From: Antedon mediterranea
Lineage: Eukaryota; Echinodermata; Crinoidea; Comatulida; Antedonidae
Assembly: GCF_964355755.1 (NCBI RefSeq)
Contig: NC_092680.1
Coordinates: 21,431,001-21,495,000 of the forward strand
Reading direction: 5' to 3'
Length of the DNA stretch: 64,000 nucleotides
Made by a program: the position numbers and the translations under genes. Every line of letters begins with the position of its first letter. Position 1 is the first letter of the stretch. The notes below the pieces were generated by a model that was not told where the DNA came from, ran no database searches, and saw only the letters and a program-made list of their open reading frames with translations. Positions 49,072 through 59,116 of this stretch are shown here, piece by piece.

Positions 49072-49373
49072 AGTATAATAGGCACATACTATAATGCAGA
49101 CTCACATGTATCACATGTGTTGCCTGTTATCATAGGTCGTGACCCACAATGTCAAATATAGAGATGCTACAGTACGGTATCATAGGCACATACTATGATA
49201 CAGAATCACATGTATCACATGTGACGCCTGTTATCATAGGCCATAAGTACAATGTCAAATACAGAGACACTACAGTATCCTAGGCACATGCTGTGATACA
49301 GAATCACATGTATCACATGTGACGCCTATTATCATAGGTCATTAGCACAGTGTCAAATATAAAGATTCTACAG
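49072..49373. repeat. About 100-bp tandem repeat, 3 copies
   Basis: Copies begin near 49080, 49183 and 49280 (periods 103 and 97). Each has TAGGCACATACTATGATACA, then the palindrome TCACATGTATCACATGTGA (intact in copies two and three, TCACATGTATCACATGTGT in copy one), then GCCTGTTATCATAGG and AATGTCAAATA. The degree of divergence makes this an older array than most here. Confidence 0.93.
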
Positions 49374-50084
49374 GGACTTCCTACCTTTGTAAGGCAATTA
49401 AAAAAACACAAAAAAGGACCACCATACAGAAGTCTTGCCACTAACAAATGTGTGTGATCGCAAAAACAGAATAATTATATTTGATAACAGGTATTTTATT
49501 TTATTTTTTCCAAGCAAAATTAAGACTAGTTACAAGCATGTCCTTGGACATACCGTATTGTTGTTACCGTAATAGGAGGGGATTTATCGACAGACATAAC
49601 ACATTTCAGATAGTAGGCCTAACACATGAGTATAGGTTGATTGATTGCGTATCGCATGTCGGAGACACACATCAAGTTAGGCATTGAAGAATACAACAGG
49701 TACAGATTTATCAGGTATAATATACGATTTGAGTACAGGCCCTAATTATTATCAAAACCAATAGGTTGCATTTGGGTCAACGAACGCCCGAGGGCCGAGA
49801 CAAGACAACAACGGAATCATCCCAGCCTAGTTTAGTAAACATTTCCCTTCGAAAAAACACAATACACAGATCAAACACATCATCAGGACAATTATCTTCG
49901 ATATAAATCGGAAGGCCTCGGGTACATTTCGGATATTGCTGACAAAACAAAACATCCGAGTCTATCAACGATGGTACAATATTAAATCATGTATCAAGCT
50001 GTCAGAAATGATACGATGGATTACGAAAGGAATCATCATACCCAAGGCCTAGGAAAATTGAAATTCTGTTTAAATTTAGACATA
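49374..50084. other. Non-coding stretch
   Basis: No supported gene. Frames 49481-49687 and 49777-49968 have no recognisable domain. Confidence 0.7.
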
Positions 50085-50255
50085 AATTTTAATTTGTTAT
50101 TTATTTTTACTGGGTAACCGCTTTAGTCAAATGCTGGTCATCCAGATGGCGCATATGATCAGTGGCTTGAGTGATAGTGGCTTTGTGCGTACTAGTACAC
50201 CGGGGTAACTCCCTATTCGTCTCGAAAGATGTACTAGGTTCTTGTGCGGGTTATG
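50085..50255 (-). mobile_element. SINE 3' portion, minus strand
   Basis: Read on the minus strand, AGAACCTAGTACATCTTTCG, then AGACGAATAGGGAGTTACCC, then CGGTGTACTAG (core at 50188-50242) is nearly identical to the core of the 4.4-kb SINE. The 3' body then differs and ends in an AAAAATAAATAACAAATTAA tail (plus strand about 50085-50112). The tRNA-like head is missing. Confidence 0.8.
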
Positions 50256-50402
50256 TATCAATAATTATTTCCTTTTACTTAAATTAGGTCTAAATTAATA
50301 CTGAATATGATGTATAGGCGCGCCTATTCATAAATGTTTCATTCTATTTTAATAACCATGGAGAAATGTATAGGCCTACTACTAACCTATAGTAGTATAC
50401 AT

Positions 50403-50758
50403 ATTTTTGTTTTATTTTATTCAATCGAAACCAACAGCGATAATTACCGCCACTAGCAGGTTTGATACAAACAAAGCCAGGACTGTTTAAAGCACCTTGA
50501 TTGGTCCTAACATTGATCAAGGTTTCAAGATTCTATCGTCTAATGCCCGTCTTGACCAGAGGTCTGAGGCAGATACTAGATGCAGGGGCTGCCATGAGTC
50601 AGCAGTGCTGATTTCAAATGCCTAACGGGACCTCAGCTCCGTATACAGCACCCGCTATTCCCAGATGGCCCATCCAAGCTCTAACTAGGCCCAACGTTGT
50701 TATATATACTTCGGTGATCTGACGAGAACCGGTGTTTCAACGTGGTAAAGCCGTATAC
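50403..50758 (-). mobile_element. 5S-rRNA-derived SINE (SINE3-like)
   Basis: The first 117 nt on the minus strand (50757 down to 50641) align along their whole length with eukaryotic 5S rRNA: TATACGGCTTTACCACGTTG, then CTCGTCAGATC, then GGGCCTAGTTAGAGCTTGGA, then TGGGCCATCTGGGAATAGCG and GGTGCTGTATA. The C-box-like part of the internal promoter is well kept, while the A-box region is disrupted (AAGTATATATAAC). About 215 nt of non-rRNA body follow, then a GATTGAATAAAATAAAAC-type tail. A 5S head plus unrelated body plus LINE-like tail is the definition of a SINE3 element. A plain 5S pseudogene would lack the body and tail. No intact 5S gene is seen here. Confidence 0.85.
50641..50757 (-). pseudogene. 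5S rRNA-like head of the SINE
   Basis: This is the 5S-homologous part alone, including both terminal-stem strands (TATACGGC near the start, TGCTGTATA at the end). Substitutions and the rewritten A-box region make a functional ribosomal RNA unlikely. Confidence 0.8.
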
Positions 50759-52477
50759 TATATTATAACAAACAAACAAAAACATGTCCATGTCGTTACT
50801 GTTTACGTATTGTTTTTATTAAATTTCCTAGAATAGTTAGAGTGTGAATCCGTATATTAGGTAATGAGGAATGATTATATAATTCATCGACTCATTAAGA
50901 CAGGGATGGCTAGGCTACAGCTTCCTCATTCAATTATCACTTGTCTAATCCATTACAAAAGTGCATAAACATTTAATAAGTCTCTGCCTGTTTTTACTTC
51001 GTTTATATGATGTTTGTTGTCTGCTGGGCGTGGAAAGGCTGCTTCGTGTCAACATAAAATGGGTCTTTTATTTATTTAACAATAAATGTTTCAGCTGATG
51101 GTTGATAATCCCATAATCTCTGATAATCCCTATAATCTTTGATAGGCCTAATCCATTAATTTCTGTTAATCCCTAATTTCTAATAATCCTTTAAATGAAT
51201 TGATTCCTTAATGATAGATGGTTCCCGTCTATAAATACGAATAAAACTCAAATCTGCATTAAATACAATTCAAGTAATCCCTGCAGACTAACTACGACAA
51301 TTCATATCTTAAACTTCTAGTTTGCCTGATATTAGGCCTAAATGTTCGTCTTCTTATAATTACCGTACACTATAAAATATGCAACATCCTTCCGACAACA
51401 TCCTCCTACAGCATCCTTCTCACAACAACCTTCCTACAGCATCCTTCCCCCGATCATTCCCCACCCCGTCCGCTGCAGACCACTGCCGTAGCACCCTGTC
51501 CCTCGCAGCACCAAATGTACGGTATCGTATAACAAAGTATCAATTAACTATGGCCTTTGTATAAACAAATGTTTACTACTACAAACAACCTGCCATTAAC
51601 AATATTACATTGAATCTTTTCACAATACTAGCCTTATATATAAAATTAATGATCTATAATTAAATAATTCTAATTAATTATATAATGGCTTATAGGTTAA
51701 AGGAATATCTATTATTAATATAGAAAACGGAAAGTTTGCCCATGGCTCGAGTCAATTCATTAAATCAAATTAAATATAATCTGCTAGGTTATTAGGCTAA
51801 GCAGACAGAGGAATGCCAGATTAAACTGTATAGTGTAAGACGCTTTTCTGGATTTTTTTCATTTCTTAATTGATAACCGAATAACTGCAATAATTCGCAG
51901 AGTCATTTCCTAAAGGAGTGAAAATAAAACGTGTAAATCTGCAGTTTTACCATGTAGGCCTACAGGTATGATACTGTCAAGATATCCCTCAATGACGTAC
52001 CGCATGGTAACTTATATACCTCTATTTTTGCCATGTAAAGTGGGTAATGATACTATATCCTATAATCACAATCTAGTTACTTTATTTACCTCTTTTACAT
52101 TATACAGTATAGATATAATGATCCTGTCTGCTGTCCTGATGACGTAACTCATATTGTAAATGTTTGTAGGCCTATCCGGTATTTTAAATGGATAACTCAC
52201 GAAATTACTCGTTGACAACAACTAAGAGGACTAAATTATTAAAAACACTACACAAAAACGACCGAAAACAGCAAACACAATAACCCCCAAAATCAACAGA
52301 AAACAACCCGAAAAAAAAAAAAAAATACGATAGTCTTATTTAGGTCCGTATTATGAAAGTCAAATAATAAATATAACAATGCATCGATAGACCTGATGTA
52401 CAAGATAAAGGAACATTATATTAAGTACGGTGAAAATACGATGGTGATGCCAATGACGATTTCGATGATCGTCATTA
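50759..52477. other. AT-rich non-coding stretch
   Basis: No supported gene. GATAATCCC-type and CATCCTTC-type degenerate simple repeats lie at 51108-51190 and 51385-51445 (the latter gives a low-complexity frame 51379-51564). A poly(A) run lies at about 52309-52325. Confidence 0.65.
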
Positions 52478-52530
52478 TTATCGGTAATATCCTGCCTGCT
52501 GTCCCACCAATAGGCCTATGTGCAGGATGG
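52478..52530. repeat. Diverged left-flank copy of the 70-bp unit
   Basis: TCGGTAATATCCTGCCTGCT, then GTCCCACC, then AATAGGCCTATGTGCAGGA lines up with the 70-bp unit's CTCGGTAATGTTCTTCCTGC, TGCCCACAT, AACCTAGGTCTATTGTACAGGGA. It lies on the other side of the tRNA-derived SINE from the main array. Confidence 0.6.
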
Positions 52531-52556
52531 ATAAACTATTTATAATTCATCTGTCA

Positions 52557-52680
52557 TAAGTCTTATTTGAGGCTTGGAGAGTGCAGTTGAAAGAGTCGTG
52601 AGTTACAACCCTACACTAGGTCAGGATTGAACCCTGGACCTTGGGATTGGAAGGCAAGCGCGTTAACCACCAAGCTACAG
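52557..52680 (-). mobile_element. tRNA-derived SINE, minus strand
   Basis: On the minus strand the A-box-like TAGCTTGGTGGTTAAC (plus 52658-52673) and B-box-like GGGTTCAATCC (plus about 52625-52635) have correct order and spacing for a tRNA-type pol III promoter. A short body follows (CACGACTCTTTCAACTGCAC). I see no clear A-rich tail, so the 3' end is truncated or ill-defined. The 5' end abuts the first unit of the 70-bp array. Confidence 0.75.
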
Positions 52681-53452
52681 CTCCACTCGGTAATGTTCTT
52701 CCTGCTGCCCACATAACCTAGGTCTATTGTACAGGGAATTCAAGAGGCAGCTCCACTCGGTAATGTTCTTCCTGCTGCCCACATAACCTAGGTCTATTGT
52801 ACAGGGAATTCAAGAGGCAGCTCCACTCGGTAATGTTCTTCCTGCTGCCCACATAACCTAGGTCTATTGTACAGGGAATTCAAGAGGCAGCTCCACTCGG
52901 TAATGTTCTTCCTGCTGCCCACATAGCCTAGGTCTATTGTACAGGGAATTCAAGAGGCAGCTCCACTCGGTAATGTTCTTCCTGCTGCCCACATAGCCTA
53001 GGTCTATTGTACAGGGAATTCAAGAGGCAGCTCCACTCGGTAATGTTCTTCCTGCTGCCCACATAGCCTAGGTCTATTGTACAGGGAATTCAAGAGGCTG
53101 TTCCACTCGGTAATGTTCTTCCTGCTGCCCACATAGCCTAGGTCTATTGTACAGGGAATTCAAGAGGCTGTTCCACTCGGTAATGTTCTTCCTGCTGCCC
53201 ACATAGCCTAGGTCTATTGTACAGGGAATTCAAGAGGCTGTTCCACTCGGTAATGTTCTTCCTGCTGCCCACATAGCCTAGGTCTATTGTACAGGGAATT
53301 CAAGAGGCTGTTCCACTTGGTAATGTTCTTCCTGCTGCCCACATAGGCTAGGTCTATTGTACAGGGAATTCAAGAGGCTGTTCCACTCGGTAATGTTCTT
53401 CCTGCTGCCCACATAGGCTAGGTCTATTGTACAGGGAATTCAAGAGGCTGTT
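52681..53452. repeat. 70-bp tandem array, 11 copies
   Basis: Units start every 70 bp from 52681 (52751, 52821, ... 53381). Each has CTCCACTCGGTAATGTTCTT, then CCTGCTGCCCACAT, then CTAGGTCTATTGTACAGGGA, then ATTCAAGAGG. Variants are ordered along the array: ACATAACC in units 1-3, ACATAGCC in units 4-9, ACATAGGC in units 10-11; CAGCTCC at the first six unit starts and CTGTTCC from unit 7. Unit length shows almost no variation. Confidence 0.99.
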
Positions 53453-54154
53453 GTTCCGGACTACATGGTTTATACGGTATTGATAGAACATTTGTACCTC
53501 ATTTAATACCAGAAAGCAGTATTTTTGTTCGTAATTAAAGCTATTGTAGCATAAAGGTTAGAAAAGGAACCCCCGTTGTGTTAAACGGAACGCGTCCATC
53601 CGTAAACATTCCTATTTTTTCGTCAAAACATCTTTTTTTTAATCCAGCCAGTTAACAACAATTTTAATTGAGCTCTGCACTCAATGTTTATTTTATCAAC
53701 GTGGGGTATTTGCAAAAAACACCAAAGAAACCAATAAATTGCCGCCAAATTGTAATAATAATAATAAATGTCGGTAAAAGAATTATTTTCTTTCACGTGG
53801 ATGGGGAGGTGAGTGGTGGTAAGCTTTGTAAGACAAATATCGTTGTTTTTTTTCCTATACACAGATCCCATCGATATGGCAGATTAATTCCGACATGCAC
53901 TCCATAAGCTCATGAGTGGCAAAACATATTACTTTAAAGGGGTAAACGACAAAATGCGTCACCGATAGGCAATACATATCGTCCCTCTTCAACGCAACAT
54001 CGTCACCCCGGGGCCACATAAAAAACTAGGGTGTTAAATGCGATTATCCCGGATGTTCATGGTCCCATAAAAACGTCACAAGGGTGCCATAAGACGAAAT
54101 AGACACTTCCTCTTGTTGATAGATACTTTCCTATGGGACAAGCAATCGTGGTAA
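53453..54154. other. Non-coding stretch
   Basis: No supported gene. Overlapping opposite-strand frames at 53623-53907 have no recognisable domain. Confidence 0.65.
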
Positions 54155-54720
54155 CAGTGTGGTAAACTTAAATACACGATAATATACGTAATAAAAACTG
54201 AATGCATTACAATAACGAAAGCAAATTTCAACAATCACAACACATCCTGTAATTGTCCAATAGTAAAAAGGATATGGAACCTCCTCCAGGAAAAAATTTC
54301 AGAAAAAACTGGAGTGCAATTTATTTTTAGTAAAGAGAGCATAATTTTCGGATACCAAGATGCGCATCAGTTTTTTAATTTAAAAGCCATTAATGCAATT
54401 ATTCTAATTGTAAAATCATTTATTTATAAATGTAAACTAGTTAAATGTAAGCCAACTATCAAAATGGTTATGAACGAGTTAAAAAGGTTTTATGAAACAG
54501 AAAAATTTATTTATCATCAGAATTTTGAGGACAGTATTTTTAATAGAAAATGGATAAAATTAGAAGAATTTATAAATCAAATATGAAATGGTTAGAGAGT
54601 AGAATAATTTTTATGAACCTTTATTTAATTTGTTAGATGGATATCTTTGTTGTTTTTGTTTGTTGCTTTTAATTTTAATTTAATTTTTTTATTTGATTAT
54701 GTTTTTCCTTTGTAATGTAT
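54155..54720 (+). pseudogene. 3' end of an L1/Tx1-like LINE (C-terminal remnant)
   Basis: An open register runs from 54155 (just after a stop) to TGA at 54584-54586, about 143 codons, with no ATG needed because the 5' part is missing. NCPIVKRIWNLL matches the C-P-x-x-x-x-x-W segment that follows the reverse transcriptase in many LINEs. Farther on, IIFGYQD, then IVKSFIYKCKL, then KPTIKMVMNELKRFYETEKF, then FNRKWIKLEEF follow the order of the conserved C-terminal tail of L1/Tx1-type ORF2. The palm, endonuclease and ORF1 are absent. The T-rich stretch after the stop to about 54720 is probably the 3' UTR. The open frame is intact, so the fragment may be relatively young. Confidence 0.7.
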
Positions 54721-54821
54721 TATATGTTTTCCCTGGTAACGTCAAGAACGATGATTGTCAGGCCACTAAACAGAATCCAGAATTTGTACCGGGATGTATA
54801 CTATGTGAATACAAGCTTTAC

Positions 54822-54859
54822 TGCAGTACTGCATCATTACTGCAGTACTGCATCACTGT
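54822..54859. repeat. 19-bp direct duplication
   Basis: TTACTGCAGTACTGCATCA occurs twice in tandem, including the short palindrome CTGCAG. Confidence 0.9.
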
Positions 54860-54880
54860 CAGCAGTGGCGATTCCTCATA

Positions 54881-55038
54881 AGTTCTGTCTACACTATCAA
54901 ACTTTATGTGACAAAAAAATGTGATGTTCACATATATGGACATGATGATGACATATCACTACCATATTTGGAAATATCACTACCATATTTGAGCACTTTT
55001 TTTGTAAAACTAGTTTGATAGAGTGTAGACAGAGCTTT
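54881..55038. mobile_element. MITE family A, complete copy (158 bp)
   Basis: The left end AGTTCTGTCTACACTATCAA and ACTTTATGTGACAAAAAAA pair with the right end TTTTTTTGTAAAACTAGTTT and GATAGAGTGTAGACAGAGCTTT. Inside, TATCACTACCATATTTG occurs twice in tandem. TA is found at both outer flanks, which would fit a TA target duplication. Confidence 0.85.
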
Positions 55039-56842
55039 ACAGATTTGCATCGGTAACTTGGGATTGAGAGGTGATAATGGTTTAGAATATTAGGCATTCA
55101 TTTTGCATTTTTGTGTATCTTGGCAGAAGCTATTTGAAAGTATTTTAAATAAAAATACGTAAAAATTGTTTTCATTTATGTTTTTTGATGACATGATAGA
55201 GGTTAGACGGACGTCATATTTCGATGGGAATCGATACACAAAAAGTGTGTAGCTAACTCAACTAAGTACCCTCGTGATACCAATTTGGATGTTCTGCACA
55301 AATCCCCACCGTTCAAGTATCATTTTCAATAACATACACCTTATAATTGAAGTTAGGTTATATACAATATTAATCTTCCACTTAAGTAAGTACTCAAAAT
55401 AATCTGGAAACACAGCAGTTATGAGCAGGTCAGTGCCTGAGGGCTGCAGCATTTCAGTCCTGATGTTGCTAGCTACCAACTCGTAGACACTCACCACGAC
55501 ACCAAACTGATAAATAGCCATAATCCATGCGAAAATCATAGACGTATGGGTATAGTTTAAAACGGTATAACAGAGTTTATACATTTGAAAGCTTTACGTC
55601 GGTGATGGGGATGATGTATGGACCTGATCCTTAATCTGCTTTGGAGCTTTAAACCCCTCTCGATAGGCTTACACCCGGTCGAACCTATAGGCATAGTTTA
55701 CCTGGGCAAGGCCTTGAATGTTAAGATAACCGACAGTGGATGAGAGAGATGGGAAATTGTGGAATTTTAGTTTTTGACATTTAAATCCTCTAAACCTGTA
55801 AACATAGTTCAGATATGCCTGGGTGGTCCTCCTAGTCTTGTCCTTGTCGGCTTTTGGGGTTCGATTAGGCTATAGGCCTACCATTGGTGTATTGTACATA
55901 CAGTAGTGGTGTATAGAGGTATTTATTAAATCCATTTTCTATAATTAATCTGTGACTGTAACTGTTGTAATTCATGGGAAACACTATATTGGATTTCCCC
56001 AGTGTTGTGTTTTCTTGCACTCAGGTCAGTAAGGGCCTTTAGGCCTAGTACCTGCAGGTCTAGTTTGATACTACAGTATCAGCGGGAACGCAATACAACT
56101 TGCCAGTATGTGCAGGGTTTCCTCCAGGGGAATGTTATAAATCAGCTTGTTTAAAGTACACATTGTTTATTATATTATAATAGAAACTAGAACTCGTGGT
56201 TTCCGTCGAATGTTCCTTGTGAATGTTTTATCAAACTCATAAAATAGGACCAAGCCTACTATCATCCCGCTCTAATAATAGGCCTAGTATTAAATATTTT
56301 CGCTATTATTATTATAAAATACATTGAATATAACCAAGTACACGAAATCACGAACATTTTAATTCGTTTGATGGGATAGAACTTTTTGATTTGTTTCGAA
56401 AAACAAATACAACCTTATCAAGGTACATTAGCATGATAATCGTTACTAATAATTTATTCCGATCAACACTATCATCTCCGTTTGATACATAACCATAAGG
56501 TAGCATAGACATTTTACAATCCAGGATACAATATTATATCACCGTAAATGTGCGATAAGAGGAGGGGTAACACAGTAAGTAGACAGGCTCGCTTCATATG
56601 ACTCCCAGGAGACACTCCCCGTAAATAAAAGGGAACATAACACTACGGCCAATCCCTATTTAAGGTAGTGGACACCCTCCCAAATCTGTTGAAAATATTC
56701 CTAAAGAAGGTCAGTGTCTTAAGCTTGGACGTAGACCAAGTTCAATGTCAACGCAAAGAAGTTCAATTGTAGGCCAAGGTTAAGCAGCTTAAAGCTGTAA
56801 ATAGACGGGGTGTTGGGCGGCTGAGTAGTGCTTTCAACGCTT
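55039..56842. other. Mostly non-coding stretch
   Basis: Apart from the doubtful open frame at 55258-55584, I see a possible decayed tRNA-like head at about 55818-55873 (GGGGTTCGATTAGGC is B-box-like, with GCCTGGGTGGTC before it). Nothing else is supported. Confidence 0.55.
55258..55584 (-). CDS. Unassigned 108-codon open frame; possible exon
   Basis: ATG near 55584 on the minus strand, stop at 55258. It is one of the few longer open frames not made by a tandem repeat. Residues 15-36 are hydrophobic and could be a membrane span (MIFAWIMAIYQFGVVVSVYE). Within it, GTG|GTGAGT (near 55487) and TGTTTCCAG|AT (near 55413) look like a splice donor and an acceptor, so it could also be two exon edges or plain chance. 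I do not recognise a family. Its length is compatible with chance in 64 kb of six-frame sequence. Confidence 0.2.
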   Translation of the reverse strand: MYKLCYTVLNYTHTSMIFAWIMAIYQFGVVVSVYELVASNIRTEMLQPSGTDLLITAVFPDYFEYLLKWKINIVYNLTSIIRCMLLKMILERWGFVQNIQIGITRVLS

Positions 56843-56967
56843 GCAAAGTACAAGGACAAGGGGGTGCTCGTTTGTGTGTAATTAAATGGTGTCTTAAAAA
56901 CTTAGCAAGGTACAAGGACAAGGGGGTGCTCGTTTGTGTGTAATGGTGTCTTAAAAACTTACCAAGG
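56843..56967. repeat. Direct duplication, about 60 bp
   Basis: GTACAAGGACAAGGGGGTGC, then TCGTTTGTGTGTAAT, then GGTGTCTTAAAAACTTA occurs twice. The first copy has an extra TAAA. The sequence just upstream (CGGCTGAGTAGTGC) resembles a tRNA A box, so this may be a duplicated SINE piece. Confidence 0.9.
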
Positions 56968-59044
56968 CGAATAATAATAATGTATGTAATGTAATGTACA
57001 GCATATAGTTACCTTACCTTCTTTCTTTTCAGGAAAATCTCCCTGGTCTCACACTAAACTTACTTCGTCTTTAAAATGCAATATCCACTTATTATCGTCA
57101 CATGAATAATACCCAAGAATGACGTAATGTGAAGAATGTACGTCTTACTACTGTACATAGTATAGGGGTTTCAGTCGGCAGTCGAAAACGTAGAGGGCAT
57201 GGTTGAGCAAGAGGTCAACATTATGGTAACCTTTATCATCAAAGTATCTCTCCAAAGTCATCATCATCTTAATCCTTATTTATGATTAATTCATTTTGAT
57301 TTAAAAAAAAAATCTTTAATGTAGACTTTTGACCCTATACAAATTGTTTCTATATTTCACATGTGGTTTACACTTTGACCTATTAAAATATGACTGATCT
57401 TTTTTAATGATGGAAAACAATTTATTGAGTATATACCACAGAAAACACGTCGAGTGAGTCAGTGGCGATGAGTCACATTCTATTTATAGAACTTAATTTA
57501 TTCTCATTTCCAATAAACGAACCTCTCTCATTCATGAATCAAACTCACAGACGAATATAGAAACCGCAATACATAAATAACACCACCTACATACGGGTGA
57601 AAAAAAGTACAGGATTGAAAGATTAAGGATTCTTCAGGACAACATAACCGGTTAAGTACGGGTAACGCGTTTTGTGATGCCTGCCCTAGTGTAACGCTTC
57701 TTCCTCACTCTATGACGTGACGCATAAGCGCAACGCAAGTGATCGATCACAAGCGATGGATCATTGGCATTGGTCAACTCGCTTGCGTTGCACGTACGTC
57801 CTTGCGTTGCGTCCTAGTGGGATCCAAGCTTAACTGTAGTTAATTATGCGATATAAATAAATGAAATAAAATGTTAGTTTTTATATACTTGCTACCTGAC
57901 CCTTACCACCATTATACGGTAGTGATGGGACCAAACACATGATGTTCAGACTTTGCTATATCATATGTTATGATTACCCAGTATAATACTATAGTTTAAG
58001 CCTACTTTAATTATTACAATTTCACTAATTTCTCATACTGTAAACTATCCAATTTAATTGACTGATTCATTGACTCACGAATCGATTCCATAAAGCACGC
58101 CCTCTATAATGATTAGTCGCCTCGTATACTTTTAGTGTGACGTACTAAATCTGACTCATTCATCAATATTATTTACTACCGTACTGTGTATATGTACAAC
58201 ATCAAACGTGATTAATACTTACTTGTCCTACAATCAATGTAACATAATATCTAAGCCTAATTACTAATGATGACGTCATTACCAGTCATTTACGAATAGG
58301 CCTACGTCTGAAACAAATTAAATTACATGTATTTAGTCTTGTAACATACAGTGTCCTATTATGCAAATTCGATATTGGTCAACAGGCTAACAATATACAC
58401 ATTGCAGCTTATCTCCTCTCATTGATCTATCCTGTGTGTAAATTTGGCATTTATAATTAATATTAATCAATACAAACACTCGTGGATTCAAAGATCTTGG
58501 CGGATTAGCCTTATAATATATTAATTGATATCTAAATCGTTTCTAAATAGTAAGTATTCTGTATTGGTTCATAGAGGTTCAACGTAATGTATACGTAGAT
58601 ATTTTTCTTTCCATTTATAGCACATTGATACTGTCAATTGCGATTAAAATTAAGTTGATTCACAGATTCTAATTTAAGTATGACTTAATAACGTGAAAGT
58701 TGGAACCAATATAATCTTATGATGAGCGCAAATCAAGGCAATTACTACCATGTATTAACCTCCCTACGTAATCCGCTAATTACACCCCAATCAAGGTTTG
58801 TAATCAACAGCCTAGATTCATCTAATCTTGGATGGAGGAATTAATTCAGTATATAACTCGTCTACTATGATTTAATCAAGCTGTAATCACTCCATCCTCC
58901 AAGAACACTTTACTATTGTCATGTCGAGAAGAGAAATAAGCAAGGTCTATCAATTCTATCAGATTCTGATAATTACATCAATTTGCACCTTACTCTAAAC
59001 TACAATACAGTATTACAATATGGACTACGTATAAATTAGGCCCA
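56968..59044. other. AT-rich non-coding stretch
   Basis: No open frame of note. It holds only the family B element at 57.69-57.83 kb. Confidence 0.7.
57691..57832. mobile_element. MITE family B copy
   Basis: The left arm AAGCGCAACGCAAGTGATCG and centre ATCACAAGCGATGGATCATT pair with CATTGGTCAACTCGCTTGCG. The right end CCTTGCGTTGCGTCCTAGTG, GGATCCAAGCTTAA is well preserved. The left terminus is decayed. Confidence 0.7.
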
Positions 59045-59116
59045 TGGTTACAGCAGGGATCCCTGGTTACAGCAGGGATCCCTGGTTACAGCTCCCTGGT
59101 TACAGCTCCCTGGTTT
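59045..59116. repeat. Compound short tandem repeat
   Basis: GGTTACAGCAGGGATCCCT occurs twice, followed by GGTTACAGCTCCCT twice: a 19-20-bp unit giving way to a 14-15-bp deletion form. Confidence 0.92.
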
